From Campylobacter lari subsp. lari (GTDB lineage: Bacteria > Campylobacterota > Campylobacteria > Campylobacterales > Campylobacteraceae): a DNA stretch of 64,000 nt. Position 1 is the first letter of the stretch, and the number at the start of each line of letters is the position of its first letter. Location of the stretch: contig NZ_CP053830.1 of assembly GCF_013372185.1 (NCBI RefSeq), forward strand, positions 248,001 through 312,000. Reading direction: 5' to 3'. Position numbers and translations under genes: made by a program. Below are positions 8,872 to 17,959 of the stretch, one piece after another. The notes under the pieces are model-generated. The model was not told the DNA's origin. It worked only from the letters and a program-made list of their open reading frames with translations, and ran no database searches.

Positions 8872-9669
8872 TCATTTTCTATTATAAAAATCATCTAATT
8901 CTTGAAGTTCATTTTCACTAAATCCTGCTTGTATTCTAGCTGTTTTATTATATACTTTTCCTAAAAGATTAAATTCTTTATATTTAGCGCAAAGATCAAG
9001 GTAATCATCATTTTCATTTTTTGCATAATTCCACCAAAAATCTCCTTTATTTACATGTTTAATCTCATCATTTAATATAATGGTAAAAATTTCACCAAAT
9101 AAACTTTTTATAGGATGATTAGTTGTGTTTAATTTTTCTAAGACAAAAGGATTGGCATCAAGTCCTTTTGCTTCAAGTCCTCTATGCACTATGCCCATTC
9201 TGTGAGCAAGATTATCTTTGGTTAAAAATAAGGCTTTTTCAAGATTATCATGGGCATGAAAATCTCCATATTTAAAACCAAGTTCATTTAAAGTTTTTTC
9301 TAAAAGTAAAAAATGCTTAATTTCCTCATCAGCTACCTCAAGCCAATCTTGATAAAATTTCAATGGCAAATTTTTAAATCTATAACTAGCATCTAAAGCC
9401 AAATTTATAGCACTATATTCTATATGCGCAACTGAATGTAAGATTTTAGCTAAAGATAAAGTACTATTTGCTTCTTTTGGACGCCTTATTTTCATAGGAT
9501 GAAGGATTTTAACTTGTGAGTTTTCACAAATGATCGCTTCATGGGAATGATTAAAATCATATAAATTAGCTTTAAAATTTTCATAAAATTCATTAAATAA
9601 TTCAATCTTTTTAAAAATGTCTTTATGATATAAAATTTTTTCTAATTCTTCAAAGAAATTTCTTTTCAT
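8872..9669 (-). CDS. DUF455 family ferritin-like protein
   Basis: A 265-residue helical protein of the DUF455 family, which has a ferritin-like fold. Possible di-metal ligands are in HIEYSAINLALD, EEIKHFLLLEKTL, HRGLEAKGLD and NDEIKHVNKGDFWW; the two E-x-x-H helices are typical of diiron oxygenase folds related to MiaE. The substrate is unknown. The gene is transcribed away from kpsM from a separate promoter at about 9688. An epsilonproteobacterial homologue lies near accA in C. jejuni, as I recall. Confidence 0.75.
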   Translation of the reverse strand: MKRNFFEELEKILYHKDIFKKIELFNEFYENFKANLYDFNHSHEAIICENSQVKILHPMKIRRPKEANSTLSLAKILHSVAHIEYSAINLALDASYRFKNLPLKFYQDWLEVADEEIKHFLLLEKTLNELGFKYGDFHAHDNLEKALFLTKDNLAHRMGIVHRGLEAKGLDANPFVLEKLNTTNHPIKSLFGEIFTIILNDEIKHVNKGDFWWNYAKNENDDYLDLCAKYKEFNLLGKVYNKTARIQAGFSENELQELDDFYNRK

Positions 9670-9687
9670 TTTTAAACCTTGTTAAAT

Positions 9688-9693
9688 ATTATA
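9688..9693 (-). promoter_or_regulatory. Predicted -10 box for the DUF455 gene
   Basis: On the reverse strand the sequence reads TATAAT, 18 bases before the ATG, with an AAGG ribosome-binding site between. It lies back to back with the kps promoter at 9707. Confidence 0.45.
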
Positions 9694-9706
9694 TAAGATA
9701 AAAAAG

Positions 9707-9712
9707 TATAAT
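9707..9712 (+). promoter_or_regulatory. Predicted -10 box of the kpsMTEDF operon
   Basis: TATAAT 38 bases before the kpsM ATG, with AAAAAGG as the ribosome-binding site. No terminator is seen from here through kpsF and the glycosyltransferase genes, so much of the capsule region may be read from this promoter. Confidence 0.55.
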
Positions 9713-9750
9713 ATAAAAATTTTGAAAATTTAAAAAGGTTTGCTAAAAAT

Positions 9751-10527
9751 ATGTTTAATGTCATACATGCTCTTTTTTTTAGAGAGTTAAAGACAAGATT
9801 TGGTATTAATAAATATTTGGGCTATTTTTGGGTAATCGGAGAGCCTATGATGGTAATTTTAGTGATTACTTCTATAATCACACTTATTAGAGAGTTTCGC
9901 CATCAAATCATGCCCGAGGGTGTTTCTATCTTTTTATTTTTAGCAGTAGGGATTATACCTTTTTTTATGTTTAGAAGTATTATTAATCAGCTTTTAAATG
10001 GCATTAGTTCTAATCTAACTTTATTTGCTTATAAGCCAGTAAAACCTATACATGTCTTTATTGCTAGGACTATGCTTGAGTTTTGCATTTATTTTACTAT
10101 TTTTATTTGTGTGATGTTTTTAGCTGGATGGTTTTTGCATATGCAAGTTATACCTAAACACTTTTTAGAAGTGATGTTTTCACTTTTTTTACTTATAGTG
10201 TTTGGTTTTGCTATGGGAATGTGTTTTGCTATAGCAGGACATTTTGCAGAACCTTTAAAAATGGCATTGGGTTATTTAAATGCTATTTTATATTGGACTT
10301 CTTTGGTGGTATTTCCTGTTTGGATAGTACCCAAACCTATTTTAGATATTTTATATTACAATCCACTTTTGCATATTATGGAGCTTTTAAAATATAATTT
10401 TTTTCAAAATTATCCATTACTTGATGATTATAATTATTACTATCCTATTGTATGTTTGAGTGTGATTTTATTTCTAGGTTTGTTTTTTTACTATTTTACT
10501 AGAGAAAAGTTGATAGCGGTACGATGA
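9751..10527 (+). CDS. kpsM: Capsule ABC transporter permease KpsM
   Basis: A 258-residue inner-membrane protein with about six hydrophobic segments and the ABC-2 exporter layout. The N-terminal FFRELKTRFGINKYLGYFWVI and the YWTSLVVFPVWIVPK segment are typical of KpsM/Wzm-type permeases. With KpsT it moves the finished lipid-linked capsule chain across the inner membrane. Its stop overlaps the kpsT start (ATGA). It is the first gene of the capsule locus. Confidence 0.95.
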   Translation: MFNVIHALFFRELKTRFGINKYLGYFWVIGEPMMVILVITSIITLIREFRHQIMPEGVSIFLFLAVGIIPFFMFRSIINQLLNGISSNLTLFAYKPVKPIHVFIARTMLEFCIYFTIFICVMFLAGWFLHMQVIPKHFLEVMFSLFLLIVFGFAMGMCFAIAGHFAEPLKMALGYLNAILYWTSLVVFPVWIVPKPILDILYYNPLLHIMELLKYNFFQNYPLLDDYNYYYPIVCLSVILFLGLFFYYFTREKLIAVR

Positions 10528-11195
10528 TAAAATTAGTTAATTTAACCAAATCTTTTCCTTTACGCAATGGTGGAAGGCATTATGTTTTTAAAAACTTAAG
10601 TTTTGAATTCCCTGAAAATTGTAGTATAGGTTTAATGGGACGCAATGGTGCTGGAAAATCAACCTTAATGAAACTTTTAAGTGGTTCCTTGCTTCCTGAT
10701 AGAGGTAAGATTATAACTAATAAAAAACTATCTTGGCCTCTAGGCTTAGCAGGTGCGTTTCAACACAGACTCTCAGCAAGGGACAATGCGCGCTTTGTGG
10801 CTAGAGTATATGGTTATAAAGGAAAGGCTTTAGAAGAAAAGATTAAATTTGTTGAAGATTTTGCTGAGCTTGGTAAATTTTTTGATGAGCCTATGAATAC
10901 TTACTCAGCAGGTATGAGTGCTAGAATATCTTTTGGTTTAAGTATGGCATTTGATTTTGATTATTATTTAATTGACGAAGCAGGTGCTGTGGGAGATCCT
11001 AAATTTAGAGAAAAAAGTTCTAAAATTTATAAAGAAAAATTAAGTCAGTCAAAAGTTATCATGGTTTCACACAATGTAGCTGAAATTAAACAATGGTGTG
11101 ATAAAATTATATTTATGCAAGATGGACAAGCTACTATATATGATGATGTAGATGAGGGTATAGCGGTATATCAAGGAAAAATAAATGCAAAATGA
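10524..11195 (+). CDS. kpsT: Capsule ABC transporter ATPase KpsT
   Basis: A 223-residue ATPase. Walker A is GRNGAGKS (about residues 39-46), the signature region is NTYSAGMSARISFGLSMA, Walker B is YYLIDEAGAVGD, and VSHNVAEIKQWCD holds the switch His. Short length without a C-terminal sugar-binding domain fits group 2/3 capsule exporters rather than O-antigen Wzt. It overlaps kpsM by 4 bp and kpsE by 11 bp. Confidence 0.95.
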   Translation: MIKLVNLTKSFPLRNGGRHYVFKNLSFEFPENCSIGLMGRNGAGKSTLMKLLSGSLLPDRGKIITNKKLSWPLGLAGAFQHRLSARDNARFVARVYGYKGKALEEKIKFVEDFAELGKFFDEPMNTYSAGMSARISFGLSMAFDFDYYLIDEAGAVGDPKFREKSSKIYKEKLSQSKVIMVSHNVAEIKQWCDKIIFMQDGQATIYDDVDEGIAVYQGKINAK

Positions 11196-12300
11196 ATTAT
11201 TAAAAAAGTTTAAAAATTTAGAAATATTTAATTCTTTTAAAATAGTATTGATTTTGACAGCATTTGTTGTATTTTATTATATTTTTATAGCAGCAAATCG
11301 CTATGTGAGTGAAAGTGTTTTAAGTGTGAAATCAACCACAGGAGATAGCGGAGCTATTACTGGAATTGCCGCATTTTTGACTAATAATTCTTTTTCAAGC
11401 GAGGATATTAATTATTTAAAATCTTATATTCATTCTTTAGATATGTTAAATATCTTAGAAGAAAAAATTCAAATTCGCGAGTTATATCAAAAACAAAAAC
11501 TTGATTTTTTTTATAGTATTTCTTCATCAGCTGACCAAGAGGATTTTTTAAAGTATTATCAAAACCGTGTTAAGATTACTCAAGAAAACTCAGCCAATGG
11601 GCTTTTGCGTGTAGAAGTAGAAGGTTTTGACCCACAAAGTGCACATTTGATAGCTTCAACTATAGTTAAAGAAAGTGAAAAATTTATCAATGAAATTTCA
11701 CATAAAGCCGCAAGAGATCAAATGCAATTTGCTGAAGAAGAGCTTTTACAATTTAAAAAAAGATATCAAAAGGCTAAAGATGAGCTTTTAGCTTTTCAAA
11801 ATAAATATGGAGTATTTGATCCACTTAAACAAGCAGAAGGTACTCTAAAACTCATAGCTGAACTCGAATCAAAAATAGCAGCCAAAGAAGCTGAACTTTT
11901 GATGATGCAAAGTTATATAAATGATAATGCACCGCAAATTGTCACTATAAAAAGTGAAATAGATGCATTGAAAAAACAGCTTCAAAAGGAAAAATCCAAA
12001 GTTTCATCGCCAAAATCTTCTCAAAAGCTTAATGATCTTGCAGCTAAATTCCAAGATCTGACTATAGAAGCAGGTTTTGCAGAAAGTGCTTATACAGCTG
12101 CTTTAAAAGCATATGAGAGTGCTAGGATAGAAGCTTTAAGAAAGATAAAACAAGTGGTTATAGTGCAAAGTCCAAGTTTACCTCAAAGTGCTAAATACCC
12201 AGAAGCTTTGTATAATATACTCACAGCTTTTATGATTTTATCTTTGATTTATGGAGTTGTTAAATTTATTAAAATGATTATAGAGGAGCATAGATACTAA
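11185..12300 (+). CDS. kpsE: Capsule export inner-membrane/periplasmic protein KpsE
   Basis: A 371-residue polysaccharide co-polymerase-type protein. One membrane segment lies near residues 17-35 and another near the C-terminus (about 335-357), with a long periplasmic coiled-coil region between (about 165-320). KpsE bridges the KpsMT transporter and the outer-membrane KpsD. Start ATG lies inside the end of kpsT, and the stop overlaps the kpsD ATG by one base. Confidence 0.93.
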   Translation: MQNELLKKFKNLEIFNSFKIVLILTAFVVFYYIFIAANRYVSESVLSVKSTTGDSGAITGIAAFLTNNSFSSEDINYLKSYIHSLDMLNILEEKIQIRELYQKQKLDFFYSISSSADQEDFLKYYQNRVKITQENSANGLLRVEVEGFDPQSAHLIASTIVKESEKFINEISHKAARDQMQFAEEELLQFKKRYQKAKDELLAFQNKYGVFDPLKQAEGTLKLIAELESKIAAKEAELLMMQSYINDNAPQIVTIKSEIDALKKQLQKEKSKVSSPKSSQKLNDLAAKFQDLTIEAGFAESAYTAALKAYESARIEALRKIKQVVIVQSPSLPQSAKYPEALYNILTAFMILSLIYGVVKFIKMIIEEHRY

Positions 12301-13943
12301 TGAAAAAGATATTTATATTTTTACTTTTACCTTTGTTTTTATTTTCTGCGGTAGATGTTTCTCAAATTGCAAAAACACAAGCAGATAGTATAAAGCAAAT
12401 TCAAGATAAAGAATTTTTACAAAATGATTTAAATAAAACAACAATTATAAATGCTAAAGTATTTGGTGCGCATTTGTTTAATGGAAACTTTACTAAATTT
12501 ACTCAACATGTTTACAATCCTGACTATAAACTAGCAGTAGGCGATAGGATTAATGTAAAAATTTGGGGTGCAGTAGAGTTTATACAAACCTTAACAGTAG
12601 ATTCTCAAGGAAATATTTTCATACCAAAAGTAGGAGCGATTAATCTTTTAGGTGTGAAAAATAGTGCTTTAGTGCAAGTTATCACAAAAGCTATTAATAA
12701 AATTTATAAAAGCAATGTCTATGTATATGCGGACATGGATATTTATCAAAATGTATCGGTATTTGTTACAGGAAATGTAAATCAACCTGGTCTTTATCAA
12801 GGACTAAGTTCAGATTCTATCATACAGTATTTAGATAAAGCAAGTGGAATTAATTTAGAATATGGTAGTTTTAGAGATATTCAAATTTTAAGAGATAATA
12901 AAGTCATTAAAAAAGTAGATTTATATGACTTTTTACTTAAAGGCCAACTTGATCTTTTTCCTTTTAGAATGGGTGATGTGATTTTAGTGGGTAGTGTGCA
13001 AAAGTATGTTTTTGTAGAAGGAGATGTGCAAAAACCTTTTAGATTTGAGCTCAGTAATGATATTTTAAATTTAGAAGATATAGCAAGGGTTGCAGGAGCT
13101 AAGCCTATAGTTACTAATGCGGTTGTAAAAAGCTATAGAGAAGATCACAAGCTTCATGTGCAAGCTTATAGTAAAAAGCAGTTTTTAGGCGTGAAATTAT
13201 ATAACGGTGATGAGATAGAGTTTAGACCTGATTATACTGCGCAAAATATTAGTATTAGTATAGAAGGTGAGCATAACGGTTTGCACTCTGTGGTGGTAAA
13301 AAAAGGCACAACCTTAGCAGAGCTTGCTAAAATGATTACAGTTAATGATCAATCAAACATTAATGCCTTACAGGTTTTTAGAAAAAGTGTAGCAGCTACT
13401 CAAAAACAACTTATAGAAGCCCAACTTAAAGAGCTTGAAACACTAGCTCTAACAAGTTCTTCAGTCAATGCTGAGCAAGCTAGCATTAGAGCTACTCAAG
13501 CTAAGACGATTTTAGAATTTATTGCACGTGCAAAGCAAGCCCAACCAAAAGGACAAATCGTTATAGATAATGTCAAAGCGTATAATTCTATAGTATTAGA
13601 AGAAGGTGATGTAGTGAATGTACCTAGTAAAAATAATCTTGTTTTGGTTCAAGGTGAAGTTTCTATACCAGGTGCATTTGTATATATGGATAAAGAAAAA
13701 TTAAGATATTACATCAACTTAGCAGGTGGTTTTAGTGATAGGGCTGATATATCAAGAGTTTTGGTAATCAATGCTAATGGTAAAGCAACTAAATACAGCG
13801 GTAGAAGTTCAGCAGATATCAAAGCAGGAGATTCTATTTTGGTTTTACCAAAAGTAGATAGTCAGAATTTACAAATTTTTAGCATGTTAACACAAATTTT
13901 ATATCAAATAGCTATTGCAACTAATGTAGTGTTAAATATATAG
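12300..13943 (+). CDS. kpsD: Capsule outer-membrane export protein KpsD
   Basis: A 547-residue periplasmic/outer-membrane export protein. It starts with a signal peptide (MKKIFIFLLLPLFLFSA), then a polysaccharide-export domain (YKLAVGDRINVKIWGAVEF, near residue 80) and SLBB-type repeats seen at VFVTGNVNQPGLYQG, VFVEGDVQKPFRFE and VLVQGEVSIPGAFVY. Forms the outer channel with KpsE. No lipobox cysteine is evident. Eight bases separate it from kpsF. Confidence 0.94.
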   Translation: MKKIFIFLLLPLFLFSAVDVSQIAKTQADSIKQIQDKEFLQNDLNKTTIINAKVFGAHLFNGNFTKFTQHVYNPDYKLAVGDRINVKIWGAVEFIQTLTVDSQGNIFIPKVGAINLLGVKNSALVQVITKAINKIYKSNVYVYADMDIYQNVSVFVTGNVNQPGLYQGLSSDSIIQYLDKASGINLEYGSFRDIQILRDNKVIKKVDLYDFLLKGQLDLFPFRMGDVILVGSVQKYVFVEGDVQKPFRFELSNDILNLEDIARVAGAKPIVTNAVVKSYREDHKLHVQAYSKKQFLGVKLYNGDEIEFRPDYTAQNISISIEGEHNGLHSVVVKKGTTLAELAKMITVNDQSNINALQVFRKSVAATQKQLIEAQLKELETLALTSSSVNAEQASIRATQAKTILEFIARAKQAQPKGQIVIDNVKAYNSIVLEEGDVVNVPSKNNLVLVQGEVSIPGAFVYMDKEKLRYYINLAGGFSDRADISRVLVINANGKATKYSGRSSADIKAGDSILVLPKVDSQNLQIFSMLTQILYQIAIATNVVLNI

Positions 13944-13951
13944 GAATTTAG

Positions 13952-14908
13952 ATGAGCCAAATAGATGCGATTAAAATAGCCAAAGAAGTTTTTGAGATAG
14001 AATCAAAAACGATTTTAGATTTATGCGATAACTTAGATGAAAATTTTAGTAAAACCATTGATCTAATTTTATCTATCAAAGGTAGATGTGTGATAAGTGG
14101 CATGGGTAAGTCAGGCCATATAGGAGCTAAGATAGCTGCAACTTTGGCTAGTACAGGTACTCCGAGTTTTTTTATGCATCCAGGTGAAGCATTACATGGA
14201 GATCTTGGTATGCTTACAAGTGAGGATGTGCTTTTGGCTATTTCAAATTCAGGAGAAACTGAAGAGGTTTTAAAACTCATACCAGTGATTAAAAAAAGAA
14301 AAATTCCTTTAATTGTTATGGCAGGAAATCAAAACTCTACCCTAGCCAAGCAAGCAGATATTTTTATAAATATAGCAGTAAAAAAAGAAGCTTGCCCACT
14401 CCAGCTTGCTCCTACTTCTTCTACTACGGCTACTTTGGCTATGGGTGATGCTATAGCAGTAGCTTTAATGAGAGCAAGGAAATTTAGACCCGATGACTTT
14501 GCTTTATTTCACCCAGGAGGAAGCTTAGGTAGAAAGCTTTTAACTAGGGTGGGTGATTTGATGGTATCAAATAATCTACCTATAGTAAGTCCTGAGAGTG
14601 AATTTAATGAGCTTGTTGATGTGATGACTAGTGGTAAATTAGGACTTTGTATAGTACTTGAGAATGAAAAACTAGTTGGGATCATTACAGATGGAGATTT
14701 AAGAAGAGCATTAAGAGCAAACGATAAGCCAAGATTTGATTTTAAAGCCAAGGAAATCATGAGTGAAAAACCTAAAACTATAGAAGCAAGTGCTATGGCA
14801 AGTGAAGCAGAAGAGCTTATGCTAAAACATAAAATCAAAGAAATAGTTGTCACTCAAGATAAAAAAATAGTGGGTATTATACAACTTTATGCGATAGGAA
14901 ATGTGTGA
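13952..14908 (+). CDS. kpsF: D-arabinose 5-phosphate isomerase KpsF
   Basis: A 318-residue isomerase giving arabinose 5-phosphate for Kdo synthesis, needed for the poly-Kdo linker made by KpsC/KpsS. The SIS domain has SGMGKSGHIGAKIAATLAS, HPGEALHGDLGM and ISNSGETEEV; two CBS domains follow (from about residue 205), with GIITDGDLRRALR in the first. Its stop overlaps the GTG start of the next gene (GTGA). Confidence 0.95.
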   Translation: MSQIDAIKIAKEVFEIESKTILDLCDNLDENFSKTIDLILSIKGRCVISGMGKSGHIGAKIAATLASTGTPSFFMHPGEALHGDLGMLTSEDVLLAISNSGETEEVLKLIPVIKKRKIPLIVMAGNQNSTLAKQADIFINIAVKKEACPLQLAPTSSTTATLAMGDAIAVALMRARKFRPDDFALFHPGGSLGRKLLTRVGDLMVSNNLPIVSPESEFNELVDVMTSGKLGLCIVLENEKLVGIITDGDLRRALRANDKPRFDFKAKEIMSEKPKTIEASAMASEAEELMLKHKIKEIVVTQDKKIVGIIQLYAIGNV

Positions 14909-16560
14909 AACTTTCTATTATTATACCTTTTGGTTTAAGTAAAGAAAGAATTTATATAAAAGATCGTGTTATTCAAAAAGCATGTGAGTTTAAAAGTGAT
15001 GATAGAGTTGAATATGTGTTTGTTGAAGGATATTCTTCTTTAGAAAATGATTTAAAGTGTATCATCGAAGAAAATGGGCATATTTATCTTAAAGATGAAA
15101 GCCAAAAAAATTTTTTCTCGCAGGGAAAATGTCGCAATCTAGGTGCATCTTTTGCAAATTCAGACGTGGTAATGTTTTTAGATGCGGATTATTATTTATC
15201 ACAACAATCTTTGGAATATATTTTAGAACTTATTGATATTAAAGAAATAGCTTTAAAACCAAATCATATTTTGTCTTTACCAGTTGTATTTTTAAACCAA
15301 AAGGGTAGTGAGTTTGTTTATACTCAAGATAAAAAATTATGGGATGGCTTGATAAAGAATGATTTAATTAGCGGAAAAAAAGAGTGGATTAAATTTTTTG
15401 CTCCAAGTTCTACCTCTAGTATAGTGATTAATAAACATAAATTTTTAACACTTGGTGGAAATGATGAGCGGTTTATAGGTCATGGGTATGAAGATTTTGA
15501 TCTTTTAGCAAGAATTTTATACTCTTGTATTGATTTAGAGCAAATACCAGCTAATTTAAACTATGATGCAAGAAATTGGAATTTTAAAAATTTTGAAGGT
15601 TTTAGAGCCTGGTTTGCCTTGCTTGGATATGAAGCAAGTTTTCATGGGGTGTATTTATATCATTTTCATCATGATGAACCAAATCAAAATGGCTACATGG
15701 ATAATAAGCACAAAAATCATCAAAGATTTTACAAGCATATATCAAATATCAAAGCACATTCTATAAAGCATTTATGTGATAAAAGTGTTTATCAATGTAA
15801 TGTTTTATTTATTCACTCTAAGAAAACATTGTACTCTATAAAAGAAATACTACCTTATATAGGTAATATTGTGTGTATAAATGAAGATAATTTAATTTGT
15901 AAAAGCCAAAAAGAACTCGAAAGTATAATCGCGGAAAAACAAATTCATAAAGTTTTGCTTTTAAATGAGTACATTAAAAACAAAAATCTATTATACTTTT
16001 TTCAAAAACTAGATTTAGAGATTGTTTATTTTGAAAAAGGAATTTTGCCCGAGTCGTATTTGATAACTAGTAGCAAAAATAAAATGTTAGAATTTGATAA
16101 AACTTTATATCAAGATGAAATAACGCAAGCAAGATTGTATTTAAAAAGCTTGTCAAAAGAAGACAATGATAAAATTTTAAATCTTATGGTAGAAAAAAAT
16201 ATAGATAAAAATGATTTAGATTTTTTTGTAAATTTTTTAATTAATGATTTATACTGTTTTGGTAAAAAAGAACAAGAAGCTATAAAATTTTATAAGATAA
16301 ATCTAGAAAATAAAAAAATATTTTTTAAAGATATTCAAAAAAGCAAATATAGTTTAAATTCTTTGATTTATAAGCCTTTTATATATGAGATTTCATCATT
16401 TTCATTTATAAAAATGTTTAATAGATATATAGGTTTAAAGCTTATACAAACTAAATTTTCTCACACAAAATTTTATCGTTTACTTCAAAAATTTTTTTAT
16501 AATCCAAAAGCGTTTTTTGATGATTCTAAATTTTTTAAAAAGTTTAAAAATGCAAACTAA
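14905..16560 (+). CDS. Glycosyltransferase, GT-A fold with galactosyltransferase-type C-terminal motif
   Basis: A 551-residue transferase. The N-terminal GT-A domain has IIIPFG, CRNLGASFANSDVVMFLDAD with a DAD metal motif near residue 95, and FIGHGYEDFDLLARIL near residue 190, a motif seen in chondroitin-polymerase-type and beta-galactosyltransferase domains. The second half (residues about 290-550) has no family I recognise and is rich in Lys, Phe and Ile. Start is GTG overlapping the kpsF stop. As the first variable gene after kpsF it probably builds part of the capsule repeat; donor and acceptor are unknown. Confidence 0.8.
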   Translation: MKLSIIIPFGLSKERIYIKDRVIQKACEFKSDDRVEYVFVEGYSSLENDLKCIIEENGHIYLKDESQKNFFSQGKCRNLGASFANSDVVMFLDADYYLSQQSLEYILELIDIKEIALKPNHILSLPVVFLNQKGSEFVYTQDKKLWDGLIKNDLISGKKEWIKFFAPSSTSSIVINKHKFLTLGGNDERFIGHGYEDFDLLARILYSCIDLEQIPANLNYDARNWNFKNFEGFRAWFALLGYEASFHGVYLYHFHHDEPNQNGYMDNKHKNHQRFYKHISNIKAHSIKHLCDKSVYQCNVLFIHSKKTLYSIKEILPYIGNIVCINEDNLICKSQKELESIIAEKQIHKVLLLNEYIKNKNLLYFFQKLDLEIVYFEKGILPESYLITSSKNKMLEFDKTLYQDEITQARLYLKSLSKEDNDKILNLMVEKNIDKNDLDFFVNFLINDLYCFGKKEQEAIKFYKINLENKKIFFKDIQKSKYSLNSLIYKPFIYEISSFSFIKMFNRYIGLKLIQTKFSHTKFYRLLQKFFYNPKAFFDDSKFFKKFKNAN

Positions 16561-17956
16561 AACCACCGGCGTAGTAATCCCCATATACAATGTAGAAAAA
16601 TATCTAAAAGAATGTTTAGATAGTGTAATCAATCAAACTTATACTAACTTAGAAATCATACTAGTAAATGATGGTAGCACAGATGAAAACTCACTTAATA
16701 TTGCAAAAGAATATACTCTAAAAGATAAAAGAATCATTCTTTTTGATAAGAAAAATGGTGGACAAAGCACAGCTAGAAATGTAGGTATAGAATATTTTAG
16801 CGGAGAGTATAAACTTAAAAATAAAACTCAAGCCATAAAAGAAAATTCTTTAATAGAATTTAATATAGAGGGTAATAATCCTTATGAAATATATACTGTA
16901 TATAAAAGCTATAAAGCTTTTAATAATGAACAAGATTTAACAAGCTTTACTTATCCTATTACAGATTATATTATCTTTTTAGATTCTGATGATTATTGGG
17001 AATTAAACTGCATAGAAGAATGTGTACCTAGAATGGATGGGGTAGATGTGTTGTGGTTTGATTATAGGCCTTTGTATGATAAAGTTAAAAGAAGGCACAT
17101 TAGCCAAATGACTTATTTTGATTATAAAAATGAGATTATCATCACACCTAAAGAATGGCTAGAGAAGGCTAGAGAAAGAAAACTTTTTTATTTTTGGTTT
17201 GCTTGGCAAGGTATGATAAATTTTAATTTTTTAAAAAATGTAAAATTAAAATTTATTAATGGGATTTTTGCAGAAGATTGTCATTTTGGAGTGATATTAT
17301 TTGCATTAAGTAAAAATATTTATATATTTCCAAAGCAAATATATTTTTATCGCTTAAGAGAGTTAAGCTCTATGAATTTTACTAATAAAAAATGGATAAT
17401 ACATCCTAATTCATATCTTAAAAAAATAGATGTTTTTGAGAATTCAAGTATAACTAGACTATACTATGAAAGCGCAAGTTGGATGCAAATTGCATTAGAT
17501 TTTATAAAATTTATTAATTCTAATCATTATTTAAGTGAAGATATAAAAGCACATTTTTTGCCAGTAGTATGCAATAAAGCTTTAACTTTACAAAGGTTCG
17601 ATAAAGATCCATTGTGTTTAAAAAAATATTCTAAAAATTTAAAAATATATATACAAAATCAACCCTTAGGAGCAGTTGATAGAGTGAAAGAATATCTTTC
17701 GTATAAACTTACAAAAGAACTTTCTAAAAAAAAAGGTATATTAAGATTAACTTTGCCCTTTAGCATTATTAGAGTATCTTTGCAATATCGAAAAGACGCT
17801 ATAGAATACAAAAAAAGTATTAAAAGAGATGTTTTAAATAAAAGATTGCCATTAGAATTTTACAGAGATTACCAGCAATCTTTGAGCTTAAAAAATCAAA
17901 AGTTAATTCAATCGTTGCATGATATTGGACTAAAAATCATGTCGCTTAAAGGTTAA
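16550..17956 (+). CDS. GT2 family glycosyltransferase
   Basis: A 468-residue transferase from ATG 16550, chosen because MQTKTTGVVIPIYNVEKYL begins directly at the GT2 fold; an in-frame ATG 33 bases upstream would add residues lying over the preceding gene. Motifs are VNDGSTDEN, NGGQSTARNVGIEYF and IIFLDSDDYW, with a roughly 50-residue insertion between the last two. AEDCHFGVILF carries the probable catalytic acid. Near residue 385 the protein has EYLSYKLTKELSKKKG, which resembles the LSYKLGQA motif of the C-terminal modules described elsewhere in this locus. Confidence 0.85.
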   Translation: MQTKTTGVVIPIYNVEKYLKECLDSVINQTYTNLEIILVNDGSTDENSLNIAKEYTLKDKRIILFDKKNGGQSTARNVGIEYFSGEYKLKNKTQAIKENSLIEFNIEGNNPYEIYTVYKSYKAFNNEQDLTSFTYPITDYIIFLDSDDYWELNCIEECVPRMDGVDVLWFDYRPLYDKVKRRHISQMTYFDYKNEIIITPKEWLEKARERKLFYFWFAWQGMINFNFLKNVKLKFINGIFAEDCHFGVILFALSKNIYIFPKQIYFYRLRELSSMNFTNKKWIIHPNSYLKKIDVFENSSITRLYYESASWMQIALDFIKFINSNHYLSEDIKAHFLPVVCNKALTLQRFDKDPLCLKKYSKNLKIYIQNQPLGAVDRVKEYLSYKLTKELSKKKGILRLTLPFSIIRVSLQYRKDAIEYKKSIKRDVLNKRLPLEFYRDYQQSLSLKNQKLIQSLHDIGLKIMSLKG

Positions 17957-17959
17957 GTT